NCBI RefSeq assembly: GCF_009377235.1
Contig: NZ_VMNX01000095.1
Span: forward strand, 1 to 33,451
From: Streptomyces acidicola
Lineage (GTDB): Bacteria > Actinomycetota > Actinomycetes > Streptomycetales > Streptomycetaceae
Direction: 5' to 3'
DNA: 33,451 nt
Shown here: piece by piece, positions 23,945 through 31,588 of the stretch
Layout of the letters: every line of letters starts with the position of its first letter
How positions within the stretch are numbered: position 1 is the stretch's first letter
Notes under the pieces: model-generated
Seen by the model: the letters and a program-made list of their open reading frames with translations, nothing else
Told to the model about the DNA's origin: nothing
The model's database searches: none
Position numbers and translations under genes: made by a program

Positions 23945-24568
23945 GTGACAGGCACGACAAGCGGTCCCCGCGGGCCGTACCGCAGCGGAATCAAACGGCG
24001 GGAGCAGATCGTCACCGCAGCCGCCAAGGCCTTCACCGAACACGGCTACAACGGAGCGTCGATGCGGCAGATCGCCGCGGACGTCGGGGTCTCCCCCGCC
24101 GCCCTGCTCCGGCACTTCGCGAACAAGGAGGACCTGCTCTCGGCCGTCCTGCAGTGGTGGGCGGGCGAGACCGCCAGCCTCACTCGCACGGCGAACACCG
24201 GCCTGGCCTCCTTCGACCAGCTACGAGCGGTGATGCGCTACCACACCGAGCACCGCGGCCTGCTGGAACTGTTCATCCGGCTCACCGGCGAGTCCTCCGA
24301 CGAGAAGCACCCCGCACGGCCGTTCATCCAGCAGCGCTACGCCGAACTACTGAAAACCCTCATCCAGCGCCTTCTGGACGCCGCCGCCGACGGAGAAATC
24401 CCGCCGACGACCGCCGAGCAGGCCGAACGGGAGATCCGCACCCTGTTCGCCACGATGGACGGCCTGGAGATCCAGTGGCTGCTGGAACCGGCGGTGGATC
24501 TCGCCGGACTCTTCGACTGCCATCTGGACCAGACACTGCGACGGTGGCGGAGCGGCGACTTCCTGTAG
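23945..24568 (+). CDS. TetR-family regulator, likely repressor of the sugar operon
   Basis: 207 aa starting with GTG at 23945 after GGGAGG. The DNA-binding domain is at about residues 18-64: KRREQIVTAAAKAFTEHGYN, then SMRQIAADVGVSPAALLRHFANKEDLL, a textbook TetR helix-turn-helix. The C-terminal domain has MRYHTEHRGLLELFIRLTGES and MDGLEIQWLLEPAVDL, the latter common in TetR proteins controlling catabolic genes. It is divergent from the oxidoreductase operon, with a perfect palindrome between them, so it probably represses that operon and itself until a sugar-derived ligand binds. It converges on the histidine kinase gene. Confidence 0.9.
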   Translation: MTGTTSGPRGPYRSGIKRREQIVTAAAKAFTEHGYNGASMRQIAADVGVSPAALLRHFANKEDLLSAVLQWWAGETASLTRTANTGLASFDQLRAVMRYHTEHRGLLELFIRLTGESSDEKHPARPFIQQRYAELLKTLIQRLLDAAADGEIPPTTAEQAEREIRTLFATMDGLEIQWLLEPAVDLAGLFDCHLDQTLRRWRSGDFL

Positions 24569-24589
24569 GCGGCTGCCCGCTTCGCCTCT

Positions 24590-24622
24590 CTCGCCAGGCC
24601 TTGTCCCTCGCCAGGCCTTGTC
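24590..24622. repeat. Two 16-bp tandem copies between convergent genes
   Basis: CTCGCCAGGCCTTGTC occurs at 24590-24605 and again at 24607-24622. It lies in the 100-base gap between the stops of tetR and the histidine kinase. No stem of terminator quality was found in this gap. Confidence 0.65.
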
Positions 24623-24668
24623 GGGCCCGCTGGTCCCCGGTGAGCAGGCCGCCCAGGGGCCGCAACTT

Positions 24669-26264
24669 TCACCCGCGCGGAAGGGGCACCGTCAGGTGCA
24701 CGCTCCAGCCGTCGCCCGGCCGCGGGCCGGCGGTGATGCGTCCACCCCATCGCTCGGTCCGCTCGCGCATCGACTCCAGGCCCAGACGGTTCCGGTCCAC
24801 GGAGTCGGATGATGGTCCCGCGTCGGATGCTGATCCCGCGTCGGATGCTGATCCCGCGTCGGATGACGGTGCCGCGCCCAGGCCGTCGTCGGATACGTCC
24901 ACGACCAGATCGTCGCCGTCGACCACGATCCCGATCTCGGCCACCGCCGCCTCGGCATGCTTCACCACGTTGTGCACCGCCTCCGAAATGATCCGGTACA
25001 CGTCCTCCTGCAGCTCAAGGGGGGCGTCGATCCGATCACGGTCGGCCCGCACCTCGACCACGAGGCCGGTCCGGGCCTGGACGCCGACCGCCTGCCGACG
25101 GACAGCCTCGACGAGGCCCTGCTCAGCCAGTTCGAGGGGACGCAACTCGAAGACGAGTTGCCGCAGGTCCGCGAGTGCGGTGGAGGACAGCGAGGCGAGC
25201 TCCTCGGCCGAGAGGCGGAGCCGATCGGGGTCGACGCGGCGGTCCAGCTGGCTGCGCAGCACCATCGCCTGCATCCGCATGGAGAACAGTTGCTGGACGA
25301 CCGAGTCGTGCAGGTCACGCGCCAGCCGCCGACGCTCGTCATGGCGGGTCTGCGCCCTCGTCTGAGCCAGCAGGGCCGCGGTGTCGATCGCGATCGCGGC
25401 GTGATCCGCCATGGCCTCGAGGAACGCGATCGGGCCGGGCTCCTCCCCGGAAACGTAGTACGCGTTCACCACACCGAGCGTCCGGCCCCGGACGACCATC
25501 GGCATCGATACGAAGCCGTCCCAGTCCGGCCGGCCCATGATCTCGTGGAGCGGCGCCCAGAGGGGGTCGGCCAGGATCGAGGCTTTCCGGTGCGGCACCA
25601 CCACGTGGCGGCTGCGCACGAACGCGTCGAGGAAGCGGATGTCCGCCCCGAGGCGGCGGCACGCGCCGAGCCGCTCGACGAACTCAGGCGCCTCCCCGAA
25701 CCCGGCCATGCCGAGGATGCGCAGTTCGGCGTCCGGATCGTCGATCGCGAGGATCTGCACGGCCGCGATGTTCGACGTCATGACGATCTCGGCGGCGACC
25801 GCTTGCAGGATCGTCTCCAGCGACGCTGACTCGGTCACGCTCGACGCGACCCGGGCGATCGCGGTGAGGCGCTCCTGCTGCCGTCTGACGTCGGTGACGT
25901 CCCGGAACCAGACGACATGGCTGTCGTCGGCGCCTGCGGCGATTCGGTATTCCAGCTCGCGGGGGCGCCCGCCCACCGGAGTCCAGCGCACGGTCAGTGC
26001 CCCGAGGGTCGATTCGCTGTCGGAGCTCGCGAAGGGGCTGGAACGGCCGAGGAGTTCAGCGGTCGGGACTCCGAGCAGGTGGCCGGCCACGGGGTTGAGG
26101 AAGGAGAATCGCCCCGTTCCGTCGATCACGGCCAGCCCATCCGCGGACACGTCGACGAGGGCGCGGGCGACATCGCCCACCGGTGCCTGCTCGGTCACAG
26201 GTCGCATGCTCCTTCGAACGCGTGGATCCGGCTCCCCGGGACGCACCGGAGCCAGCGCATCCAT
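24669..26264 (-). CDS. Orphan PAS-GAF sensor histidine kinase (NarL-type, HisKA_3)
   Basis: 531 aa from ATG 26264. Starts at GTG 26300, ATG 26264 and ATG 26207 are all possible; none has a well-spaced ribosome site (AAGGAG lies one base before 26207). Order: PAS domain (ALVDVSADGLAVIDGTGRFSFLNP in pieces), GAF domain (ITAIARVASSV region through GVVNAYYVSG), HisKA_3 with phospho-histidine in RRLARDLHDSVVQQLF, then HATPase with N-box SEAVHNVVKHAE, G1 DVSDDGLGA and G2 GLESMRERTERWGG. There is no membrane segment, so it senses a cytoplasmic signal. Between G1 and G2, in the ATP-lid region, sits a 24-residue repeat (AAPSSD, AGSASD, AGSASD, AGPSSD), where relatives have only a few residues. No response regulator gene is adjacent. 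Confidence 0.88.
   Translation of the reverse strand: MDALAPVRPGEPDPRVRRSMRPVTEQAPVGDVARALVDVSADGLAVIDGTGRFSFLNPVAGHLLGVPTAELLGRSSPFASSDSESTLGALTVRWTPVGGRPRELEYRIAAGADDSHVVWFRDVTDVRRQQERLTAIARVASSVTESASLETILQAVAAEIVMTSNIAAVQILAIDDPDAELRILGMAGFGEAPEFVERLGACRRLGADIRFLDAFVRSRHVVVPHRKASILADPLWAPLHEIMGRPDWDGFVSMPMVVRGRTLGVVNAYYVSGEEPGPIAFLEAMADHAAIAIDTAALLAQTRAQTRHDERRRLARDLHDSVVQQLFSMRMQAMVLRSQLDRRVDPDRLRLSAEELASLSSTALADLRQLVFELRPLELAEQGLVEAVRRQAVGVQARTGLVVEVRADRDRIDAPLELQEDVYRIISEAVHNVVKHAEAAVAEIGIVVDGDDLVVDVSDDGLGAAPSSDAGSASDAGSASDAGPSSDSVDRNRLGLESMRERTERWGGRITAGPRPGDGWSVHLTVPLPRG
24804..24875. repeat. Four 18-bp tandem repeats inside the kinase ATPase domain
   Basis: Units start at 24804, 24822, 24840 and 24858. 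The two middle units are identical (GTCGGATGCTGATCCCGC) and the outer ones differ at two to three bases. Eighteen bases keep the frame and add six residues per copy. Confidence 0.9.
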
Positions 26265-26576
26265 CTGCCTGATTGAAGCAGGTCGGTGCGATGAGTGCAC
26301 GGCCGCATCGACCCGGCTCTCCTACGTCAATTGTCGCGGATCGCCGGTGCTTCTCGAATAAGGGATGCGCCGGGCGAAGGGCACCCGAATCGACTGCGCT
26401 CCCTTGCTCTCCCCTGCTCTCCCCGCCGGTTCGCGACGAATGACGTAGTCGCGGTGTGACAAGCCTCCGCGCCAGCCCGGTCATTAGCGCGTTACCTGCG
26501 TTCCCGCGGCTCTTTAGCGTCGGTCCCATCGCCATCGCGGTGGACGCGTGATGGTCATGAGCGACGGTGCGAGGAG

Positions 26577-26808
26577 ATGATCGACGTGGCAGGACCGTCC
26601 ACGGGGGTGCGGCCGGGGCGCCGCCGAGTTCGAGGGCGAGGCCGTCGTCCGGTCCCGGCGGACCGTGTCCGAGGGCGGTGATCTCGTGATCTCACTCAAG
26701 CTCTTCGGGAGCCAGAGAGCCGTGGTGGCTGTCAGTGAATCCACGACCATGCCCGCGTATGTGGGCGGATCCGCGTCCGATGCCCCCGTAACCACTTCCC
26801 CGTGCTGA
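26577..26808 (+). pseudogene. Possible broken small gene in the 26.3-26.9 kb gap
   Basis: The gap between the kinase and the PIG-L gene is about 600 bases. Inside it, an ATG at 26577 with a good ribosome site (GAGGAG) starts MIDVAGPS, but that frame is not the one that later looks coding. The other frame reads EFEGEAVVRSRRTVSEG, GDLVISLKLFGSQRAVVAVS and ends at TGA 26806-26808. Joining them needs one frameshift near 26615-26625. The fragment looks like coding sequence by composition, but I do not recognise a family. The rest of the gap (26301-26570 and 26809-26911) shows no gene; a minus-strand TTGACG at 26330-26325 may be a -35 box of the kinase. Confidence 0.3.
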
Positions 26809-26911
26809 ACTCCTCGCCTCGTGTCCGGCCGGTCCTGAACCTCTGAGTCCCGCCGCTTCCCTCACCTCCCCACCGGCGGCAGGGTCGCCGAGAAAGGTCA
26901 CGACAGCAGCA

Positions 26912-27640
26912 ATGACTGACGACAAGCGTTCCTCGGTGCTGGTGATCAGCGCCCACTCCGGGGACTTCGTGTGGCGCGCCGGCGGCGCGCTGGCCCTCTA
27001 CGCCGAACGCGGCCACGACGTGCGGATCGTGTGCCTGAGCTATGGCGAGCGCGGCGAGTCCCAAGGCCTCTGGAAGCAGGAGGGCATGACCCTGGAGAGG
27101 GCCAAGGAGGCCCGGCGCGCGGAGGCCGAGGCAGCCGCCGAGGCACTCGGGGCGTCGATCACCTTCCTGGACCTGGGCGACTACCCGCTGCGGATCGACG
27201 ACGCCGGACTGGACCGGATCGTCGCCGAGATGCGCGCGGCACAGCCGGAGGCACTGCTCACGCACGTCGCCTCCGACCCCTACAACCGCGACCACAACGC
27301 CGCGCACGAGGCCACGCTGCTCGCCCGGCAGGTCGCGCAGGCCGCAGGGCACGACCGCACCACCACCCCGATCGGCGCTCCGCAGGTGCTGCAGTTCGAG
27401 CCGCACCAGCCCGAACAGTGCGGCTTCGTACCGAACCTGCTGCTGGACATCACCCCGGTCTTCGACCGCAAGCGCAAGGCCATGGAGTGTATGGGCGCCC
27501 AGTCGCACCTCGTGCAGTACTACACCGACCTCGGCCTGCGCCGGGGCGTGCAGGCGGTCCGTAACGGCGGCGCGAAGTCGATCGTGCAGGCCGAGGCCTA
27601 CCAGCGCCTCTTCCCCATCGTCGGAGACGAGCTCCGGTGA
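26912..27640 (+). CDS. PIG-L-family hydrolase, 4-oxalomesaconate hydratase-like (GalB type)
   Basis: 242 aa. ISAHSGDFVWRAGGALALYA (H15, D18) is the zinc-binding loop of the PIG-L/LmbE family, and RDHNAAHEATLLAR carries the third histidine. The S-A-H-S-x-D-F-V-W-R-A-G-G form, with CLSYGERGES and FLDLGDYPL, is what I associate with 4-oxalomesaconate hydratases of the GalB kind, not sugar deacetylases such as MshB. GalB hydrates 4-oxalomesaconate to 4-carboxy-4-hydroxy-2-oxoadipate in gallate and protocatechuate 4,5-cleavage. The next gene, coupled by a GTGA overlap, encodes the aldolase for that product, which strongly supports the call. The ribosome site is weak. Confidence 0.83.
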   Translation: MTDDKRSSVLVISAHSGDFVWRAGGALALYAERGHDVRIVCLSYGERGESQGLWKQEGMTLERAKEARRAEAEAAAEALGASITFLDLGDYPLRIDDAGLDRIVAEMRAAQPEALLTHVASDPYNRDHNAAHEATLLARQVAQAAGHDRTTTPIGAPQVLQFEPHQPEQCGFVPNLLLDITPVFDRKRKAMECMGAQSHLVQYYTDLGLRRGVQAVRNGGAKSIVQAEAYQRLFPIVGDELR

Positions 27641-28377
27641 GCCGGGGCAACGACAGGCACGTCGTCGTCCGCACGAGCCGTGGCCCTTCGCAAGCGGTCG
27701 TGACCGCTCTGGCGAAGAGCGGCGTCGCGACCGCCCACGAGGCGTACGGCCGACGCGGGCTGCTCGGACCGGAGTTGCGGCCGATCTACCCCGGGGCACG
27801 CATCGCGGGCCGCGCCGTGACCGTGCTGTCGCACCCCGGCGACAACCTGATGATTCACGCCGCCATTGAGCAGTGCCGCGCCGGAGATGTCCTGGTGGTC
27901 GCGACCACCTCCCGGTCGACCGACGGTATGTTCGGGGAGCTGTTCGCGACCCAACTGCGCTACCGCGGAGTGCTCGGTCTGGTCACCGACGCCGGCGTCC
28001 GCGACGTCGCCGACCTCACCGCCATGGGCTTCCCCGTCTGGTCCCGTGCGGTTCACGCACAGGGCACCGCGAAGGCCGTCCCGGGCTCGGTGAACGTTCC
28101 CGTGGTGGCTGCCGGGCAGTTGGTCAACGCCGGCGACATCATCGTCGCCGACGACGACGGCGTTCTCTGCATCCCCCTCGACGAAGGCGAGGCCGTGGTC
28201 GAGGCATGTGCCCGCCGCGAGGCGAACGAGGAGGCCAAGCGCCGCCGCTTCCTCCAGGGCGAGGTCGGACTCGACATCTACGACATGCGACCGCTCCTCG
28301 AACGGCTCGGTGTGCGCTATCTCGACGCCGACGACGCGACAGACCCCGACACCGCCCCTGCGGAGGAATCCCCATGA
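27637..28377 (+). CDS. 4-carboxy-4-hydroxy-2-oxoadipate aldolase / oxaloacetate decarboxylase
   Basis: 246 aa of the RraA-like class II aldolase family (LigK/GalC/ProA type). AHEAYGRRGLLGPELRPIYPG near the start, GRAVTV, then the substrate loop GDVLVVATTSRSTDGMFGEL, the metal/arginine motif GLVTDAGVRDVADL and VNAGDIIVADDDGVLCIP are all characteristic. The enzyme splits 4-carboxy-4-hydroxy-2-oxoadipate into pyruvate and oxaloacetate with a divalent metal. GTG at 27637 overlaps the stop of the hydratase gene, and its own stop overlaps the hydrolase start (ATGA). It completes the lower meta-cleavage route with the preceding gene. Confidence 0.92.
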   Translation: MSRGNDRHVVVRTSRGPSQAVVTALAKSGVATAHEAYGRRGLLGPELRPIYPGARIAGRAVTVLSHPGDNLMIHAAIEQCRAGDVLVVATTSRSTDGMFGELFATQLRYRGVLGLVTDAGVRDVADLTAMGFPVWSRAVHAQGTAKAVPGSVNVPVVAAGQLVNAGDIIVADDDGVLCIPLDEGEAVVEACARREANEEAKRRRFLQGEVGLDIYDMRPLLERLGVRYLDADDATDPDTAPAEESP

Positions 28378-29081
28378 GTACGTTCGTCCTCGTACCCGGC
28401 GCCTGGCACGGCGGCTGGGCCTGGCAGCGAGTGGCCCCCGCGCTGCGCGCCGCCGGCCACGAGGTGCACACCCCCACGCTGACCGGTGTCTCCGACCGCG
28501 CTCACCTGCTCAACCCGCAGGTCGGACTGTCCACCCACGTCCAGGACGTCGTCGCCCTTCTCGATGCGTACGATGCCCGCGACGTCGTCCTGGTCGGACA
28601 CAGCTACGCCGGCCAAGTGGTCACCGGAGTGGCCGACCGCGTCCCCGAGCGGCTGGTCAAACGCATCCACCTCGACGCCTTCGTCGGCGACGACGGCGAC
28701 GCCGCCATCGATCTGCTGCCCACCACGGTCGCGGACCACTACCGCGAGTCCGTTGCGGGCCCGGGGTACGGCTGGCTGATTCCCGTCCGCCCGCTGGAGA
28801 GGCTCGGCGTCACCGACGAGGCGGACGTCGACTGGCTCACCCCGCGACTGACGCCGCACCCGTGGCTGACCTACACCGAGCCGCTACGGCTGACCGGGAA
28901 GGGCGAGCAGGTCCCGGCCGCGTTCATCGAGTGCGTGGACTGGATGCGCGTTTTCAGGCCGCAGGCGGAGAAGGCCGCCGCCCGCGGCTGGCCGACCCAC
29001 GAGATCGCGACCGGTCACGAAGCCATGGTCACCGCCCCCGACGAGCTGGCTGCTCTGCTGCTCGACGTCGCCACCGCCTGA
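28374..29081 (+). CDS. Alpha/beta hydrolase (esterase or lactonase)
   Basis: 235 aa alpha/beta-hydrolase fold. FVLVPGAWHGGWAWQRV near the N-terminus is the oxyanion HGG-W region, VLVGHSYAGQV the nucleophile elbow (G-H-S-Y-A), and IATGHEAMVTAPDELAALL places the catalytic histidine near the C-terminus. No signal peptide. It belongs to the small esterase/hydroxynitrile lyase-like group. The ATG overlaps the aldolase stop (ATGA) and GAGGA precedes it. In a methoxyaromatic pathway it could hydrolyse the methyl ester formed when 3-O-methylgallate is ring-cleaved, or an enol-lactone; both are inference from position. Confidence 0.85.
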   Translation: MSTFVLVPGAWHGGWAWQRVAPALRAAGHEVHTPTLTGVSDRAHLLNPQVGLSTHVQDVVALLDAYDARDVVLVGHSYAGQVVTGVADRVPERLVKRIHLDAFVGDDGDAAIDLLPTTVADHYRESVAGPGYGWLIPVRPLERLGVTDEADVDWLTPRLTPHPWLTYTEPLRLTGKGEQVPAAFIECVDWMRVFRPQAEKAAARGWPTHEIATGHEAMVTAPDELAALLLDVATA

Positions 29082-29100
29082 TCCGAGAGGAAAGAACACC

Positions 29101-29379
29101 ATGGAGTTCCTGGTCCGCGCGGAGAACCTGCTCCCGCACGGCACCCCGGACGAGGTCCGCGACCAGCTCAGGAGGGACGAGCGCGCGCGGGCGATGGAAC
29201 TGCGTGCAGCAGGCGTCCTCAAGCGGCTCTGGCGGGTGCCGGGCCGCAACGCCACCGTCGGGCTCTACGAGGCCGACGACCCGGCCGCCCTGCACGACGC
29301 GCTCGTCTCGCTGCCCATGTGGAAGTGGATGGACGTGTCCGTCGAGGCTCTGGCCACCCATCCCCAGGAGAAGCAGTAG
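29101..29379 (+). CDS. Muconolactone delta-isomerase-like protein (CatC family)
   Basis: 92 aa, the usual length of muconolactone isomerases. MEFLVRAENLLP at the start, then the long helix with DERARAMELRAAGVLKRLWRVPGRNATVGLYEADDPAALHDALVSLPM (here shown only by its ends in meaning: E-x-x-R-A-x-E-L and L-P-M-W-x-W-M-D-V) and a final HPQEK match the CatC fold, which assembles as a decamer. CatC belongs to the beta-ketoadipate route, yet here it sits with meta-cleavage genes, so it may isomerise a different lactone or unsaturated acid. AGAGGAAAG precedes the ATG. The stop overlaps the next start by one base (TAGTG). Confidence 0.85.
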   Translation: MEFLVRAENLLPHGTPDEVRDQLRRDERARAMELRAAGVLKRLWRVPGRNATVGLYEADDPAALHDALVSLPMWKWMDVSVEALATHPQEKQ

Positions 29380-30128
29380 TGAGCGCGCGGCTCGCCGGCG
29401 TGGTCGCGATCGTGACCGGCGCGGCAGGCGGGCTGGGCCGCGCGATCGCGCGGCGGCTCGCCGCCGAGGGCGGGACCGTCGCCGCCCTCGACCTGGTGCA
29501 GGAGTCCGGGTGGTCGTACGGGGATGACGGATCGGGGTCCATCGCGAGCTGGACCTGTGACGTCACCGACCGCGGCGCGGTGGACAGGACCGTCGAGGAG
29601 ATCGTGGACCGCTTCGGCGGGGTCGACGTCCTGGTGAACAACGCGGGCCTGCTCTCCGGGCGGGCGAGTCTGCTCGACGCCACGCCGGAGGAGTTGCACC
29701 GCTACTACGACGTCAACGCCGTCGGGCCGCTGCTGATGGTCCAGGCCTGTTTTCCGTACCTGCGTGACAGCGAGCACCGCGGCCGCGTCGTCAACGTCGC
29801 GTCGCGGACCTTCTTCACCGGCGCGCCGGGGCAGATCGGCTACATCGCCGGCAAGGGCGCGCTGCTGGGCATGACGCGGGTGATGGCCCGCGAGCTGGGT
29901 GAGCACCGCATCACCGTCAACGCGGTGATGCCCGCCCAGGTCGCGACGCCGGGCACTCGTGCGCACTCCGGCGACGAGGTCTTCGCGAAGACCATGTCCC
30001 AGCAGGCCATTCGGGAGTTCGTGACACCCGAGGACTTCGCCGGGCTTGTGGCCTTCCTGGCCTCACCGGACGCTCGCCTGGTCACCGGCCAGTCGATCGT
30101 CTGCGACGGCGGCGGCCTGCTGCACTGA
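29379..30128 (+). CDS. SDR-family oxidoreductase
   Basis: 249 aa classical short-chain dehydrogenase. VAIVTGAAGGLGRAIA is the nucleotide-binding TGxxxGxG, WTCDVTD the adenine-ring aspartate motif, VLVNNAGLL the NNAG, VVNVASRTFF carries the active-site serine region, and YIAGKGAL gives YxxxK. It ends SIVCDGGGLLH, the usual SDR finish. GTG at 29379 overlaps the previous stop by one base; an open frame from 29319 is not needed. As last gene of the aromatic operon it probably reduces or oxidises a pathway intermediate; the exact step is unknown. Confidence 0.9.
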   Translation: MSARLAGVVAIVTGAAGGLGRAIARRLAAEGGTVAALDLVQESGWSYGDDGSGSIASWTCDVTDRGAVDRTVEEIVDRFGGVDVLVNNAGLLSGRASLLDATPEELHRYYDVNAVGPLLMVQACFPYLRDSEHRGRVVNVASRTFFTGAPGQIGYIAGKGALLGMTRVMARELGEHRITVNAVMPAQVATPGTRAHSGDEVFAKTMSQQAIREFVTPEDFAGLVAFLASPDARLVTGQSIVCDGGGLLH

Positions 30129-30158
30129 CCGACGGCCGCCTGCGCCGCTGCACCACCT

Positions 30159-30640
30159 CTATGAGGGGACGATCGAGGTCCCAGCAGCCCCAAGAACCCA
30201 GGTGCGAGGACCGACCTCGGCCCGTCCGTCGGCCAACTCCTTCAGCACGGCGCTCAGGTGTGTACGGAGTGCATGGGCCGCCCCGGCCTCGTCGCGGTCA
30301 CGAATGGCGCGGAGGATCGCAAGGTGCTCCTCGAGGGATGAGGCGAGCCTGCTCGGATTCAGGATCAGCTTGAACCGGTGCCGAGCGGTCTGCCCTTCAA
30401 ACCGGTCGCGGTCTGCCCTTCCAACCGGTCGACGACTGCCCGTGCGGTGGCATGACCGCCGAGGACACGGACGCGTCGTGCAGTTCGGCGTCGAGTCGCG
30501 CGTAGGTCAGCAGATCGGCCCTCCACAGCGCGCCGCCGAGCCTGTCGAGTGTCTCGGCATCCTCGGCGGTGATGCGGGCCGCGGGCCCTGGATGCGCTCA
30601 GCTCCTCGAGTGCCATGCGGACCTCGGTGACCGGCAGGGA
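30159..30640 (-). pseudogene. Broken GntR/FCD-type regulator
   Basis: Pieces of an FCD ligand domain are readable on the minus strand in different frames: TEVRMALEELSA, then ITAEDAETLDRLGGALWRAD with YARLDAELHDA, then GGHATARAVVDRLEGQTA, then RHRFKLILNPSRLASSLEEH and AILRAIRDRDEAGAAHALRTHL, ending at TAG 30161-30159. Joining them takes at least three frameshifts. A 23-bp tandem duplication (30385-30430) sits exactly at the last break. No helix-turn-helix part is found upstream, where the sequence runs into the purU end. FadR-type GntR proteins commonly control aromatic catabolic operons, so this was probably the regulator of the neighbouring operon and is now lost. The gap 30129-30715 holds nothing else I can support. 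Confidence 0.7.
30385..30430. repeat. 23-bp tandem duplication inside the gntR remnant
   Basis: GCGGTCTGCCCTTCAAACCGGTC-like unit at 30385-30407 is repeated at 30408-30430 with a single A/C difference. Twenty-three is not a multiple of three, so the second copy breaks the frame. Confidence 0.9.
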
Positions 30641-30715
30641 CCCGGGCGGCTGGATCGTCGAGCTACTGTCCGATCAGCTGTCGGGCCAGGTCGCCGGCCG
30701 CTGCGTCTTGTGTGT

Positions 30716-31588
30716 TCACCGGAAGACGACTGTTCGGTTCCCGAGGACCGCGATCCGGTTCTCGCTGTGCCAGCGCACGGCGCGTGCCAGCGCGCGGCTC
30801 TCCGCCTCCCGGCCGCAGGCCGCGAGTTGGGCGGGACCGAGCGAGTGGTCGACGCGGATGACCTCCTGCTCGATGATCGGGCCCTCGTCGAGGTCGGCGG
30901 TCACGTAGTGCGCGGTGGCCCCGATGTACTTGACCCCTCGCGCATGGGCCTGGTGGTAGGGCTTGGCGCCCTTGAAGCTCGGCAGCATGGAGTGGTGGAT
31001 GTTGATGGCCCGGCCCTCGAACTGCTTGCACAGGTCGTCGGAGAGGATCTGCATGTAGCGGGCCAGGACGACGAGGTCGACACGCTCCTCGCGGACCAGG
31101 TCCAGTAGTGCGGCCTCGGCCTGCGGCTTGGTGTCCTTCGTCAACGGGATGTGCCGGAACGGCACGCCGAAGCCGTCGGCGATGCGGCCGAGGTCGGGGT
31201 GATTGGACACGACCGCGACGACATCGAGGTTCAGCTCGCCGATGGAGTTGCGGAACAGCAGGTCGTTGAGGCAGTGGGCGAACTTGCTCACCATGATGAC
31301 CACGCGCGGACGTTGTGCGGCATCGGCCAGTTTCCAGTTCATGCCGAACCTGTCGGCGAGGACTCGCATCTCTTGGCCGAGGGCGTCGAGGTCCAGCGGG
31401 GAGCCGTCGACGTGCGCGAACTCCACACGCATGAAAAAGGTGCCGCTGTCCGCGCTGCCGAACTGCTGGCTCTGCACGATCGTGCACTTCTCTCGCGCCA
31501 ACAGCCCGGTGACCGCGTGCACGATGCCCGGGGAGTCCGGGCAGGACAGCAGCAGGACGCCGTGCTGGGCGCCGGCGGGCGGGGTCAT
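30716..31588 (-). CDS. purU: Formyltetrahydrofolate deformylase
   Basis: 290 aa. An N-terminal ACT domain (VLLLSCPDSPGIVHAVTGLL, about residues 10-85) is followed by the formyltransferase-type catalytic domain: VVIMVSKFAHCLNDLL, LVVLARYMQILSDDL, the catalytic Asn-His in INIHHSMLPSFKGAKPY and the catalytic Asp in TAHYVTADLDEGPI. It hydrolyses 10-formyltetrahydrofolate to formate and tetrahydrofolate. ATG start at 31588. It lies 79 bases after metF on the same strand, so both probably belong to one C1 operon. Its position beside an aromatic-acid operon suggests it recycles tetrahydrofolate loaded by demethylation reactions. Confidence 0.94.
   Translation of the reverse strand: MTPPAGAQHGVLLLSCPDSPGIVHAVTGLLAREKCTIVQSQQFGSADSGTFFMRVEFAHVDGSPLDLDALGQEMRVLADRFGMNWKLADAAQRPRVVIMVSKFAHCLNDLLFRNSIGELNLDVVAVVSNHPDLGRIADGFGVPFRHIPLTKDTKPQAEAALLDLVREERVDLVVLARYMQILSDDLCKQFEGRAINIHHSMLPSFKGAKPYHQAHARGVKYIGATAHYVTADLDEGPIIEQEVIRVDHSLGPAQLAACGREAESRALARAVRWHSENRIAVLGNRTVVFR

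Noticed and set aside
24590..24622. 16-bp tandem copies as a CRISPR-like array or terminator
   Set aside because: Only two copies with a one-base gap, no spacers and no stem.
26912..27640. MshB/Mca-type mycothiol deacetylase as identity of the PIG-L protein
   Set aside because: The metal loop is AHSGDFVWRAGG, not the AHPDD form of mycothiol and sugar deacetylases, and the coupled aldolase points to 4-oxalomesaconate hydration.
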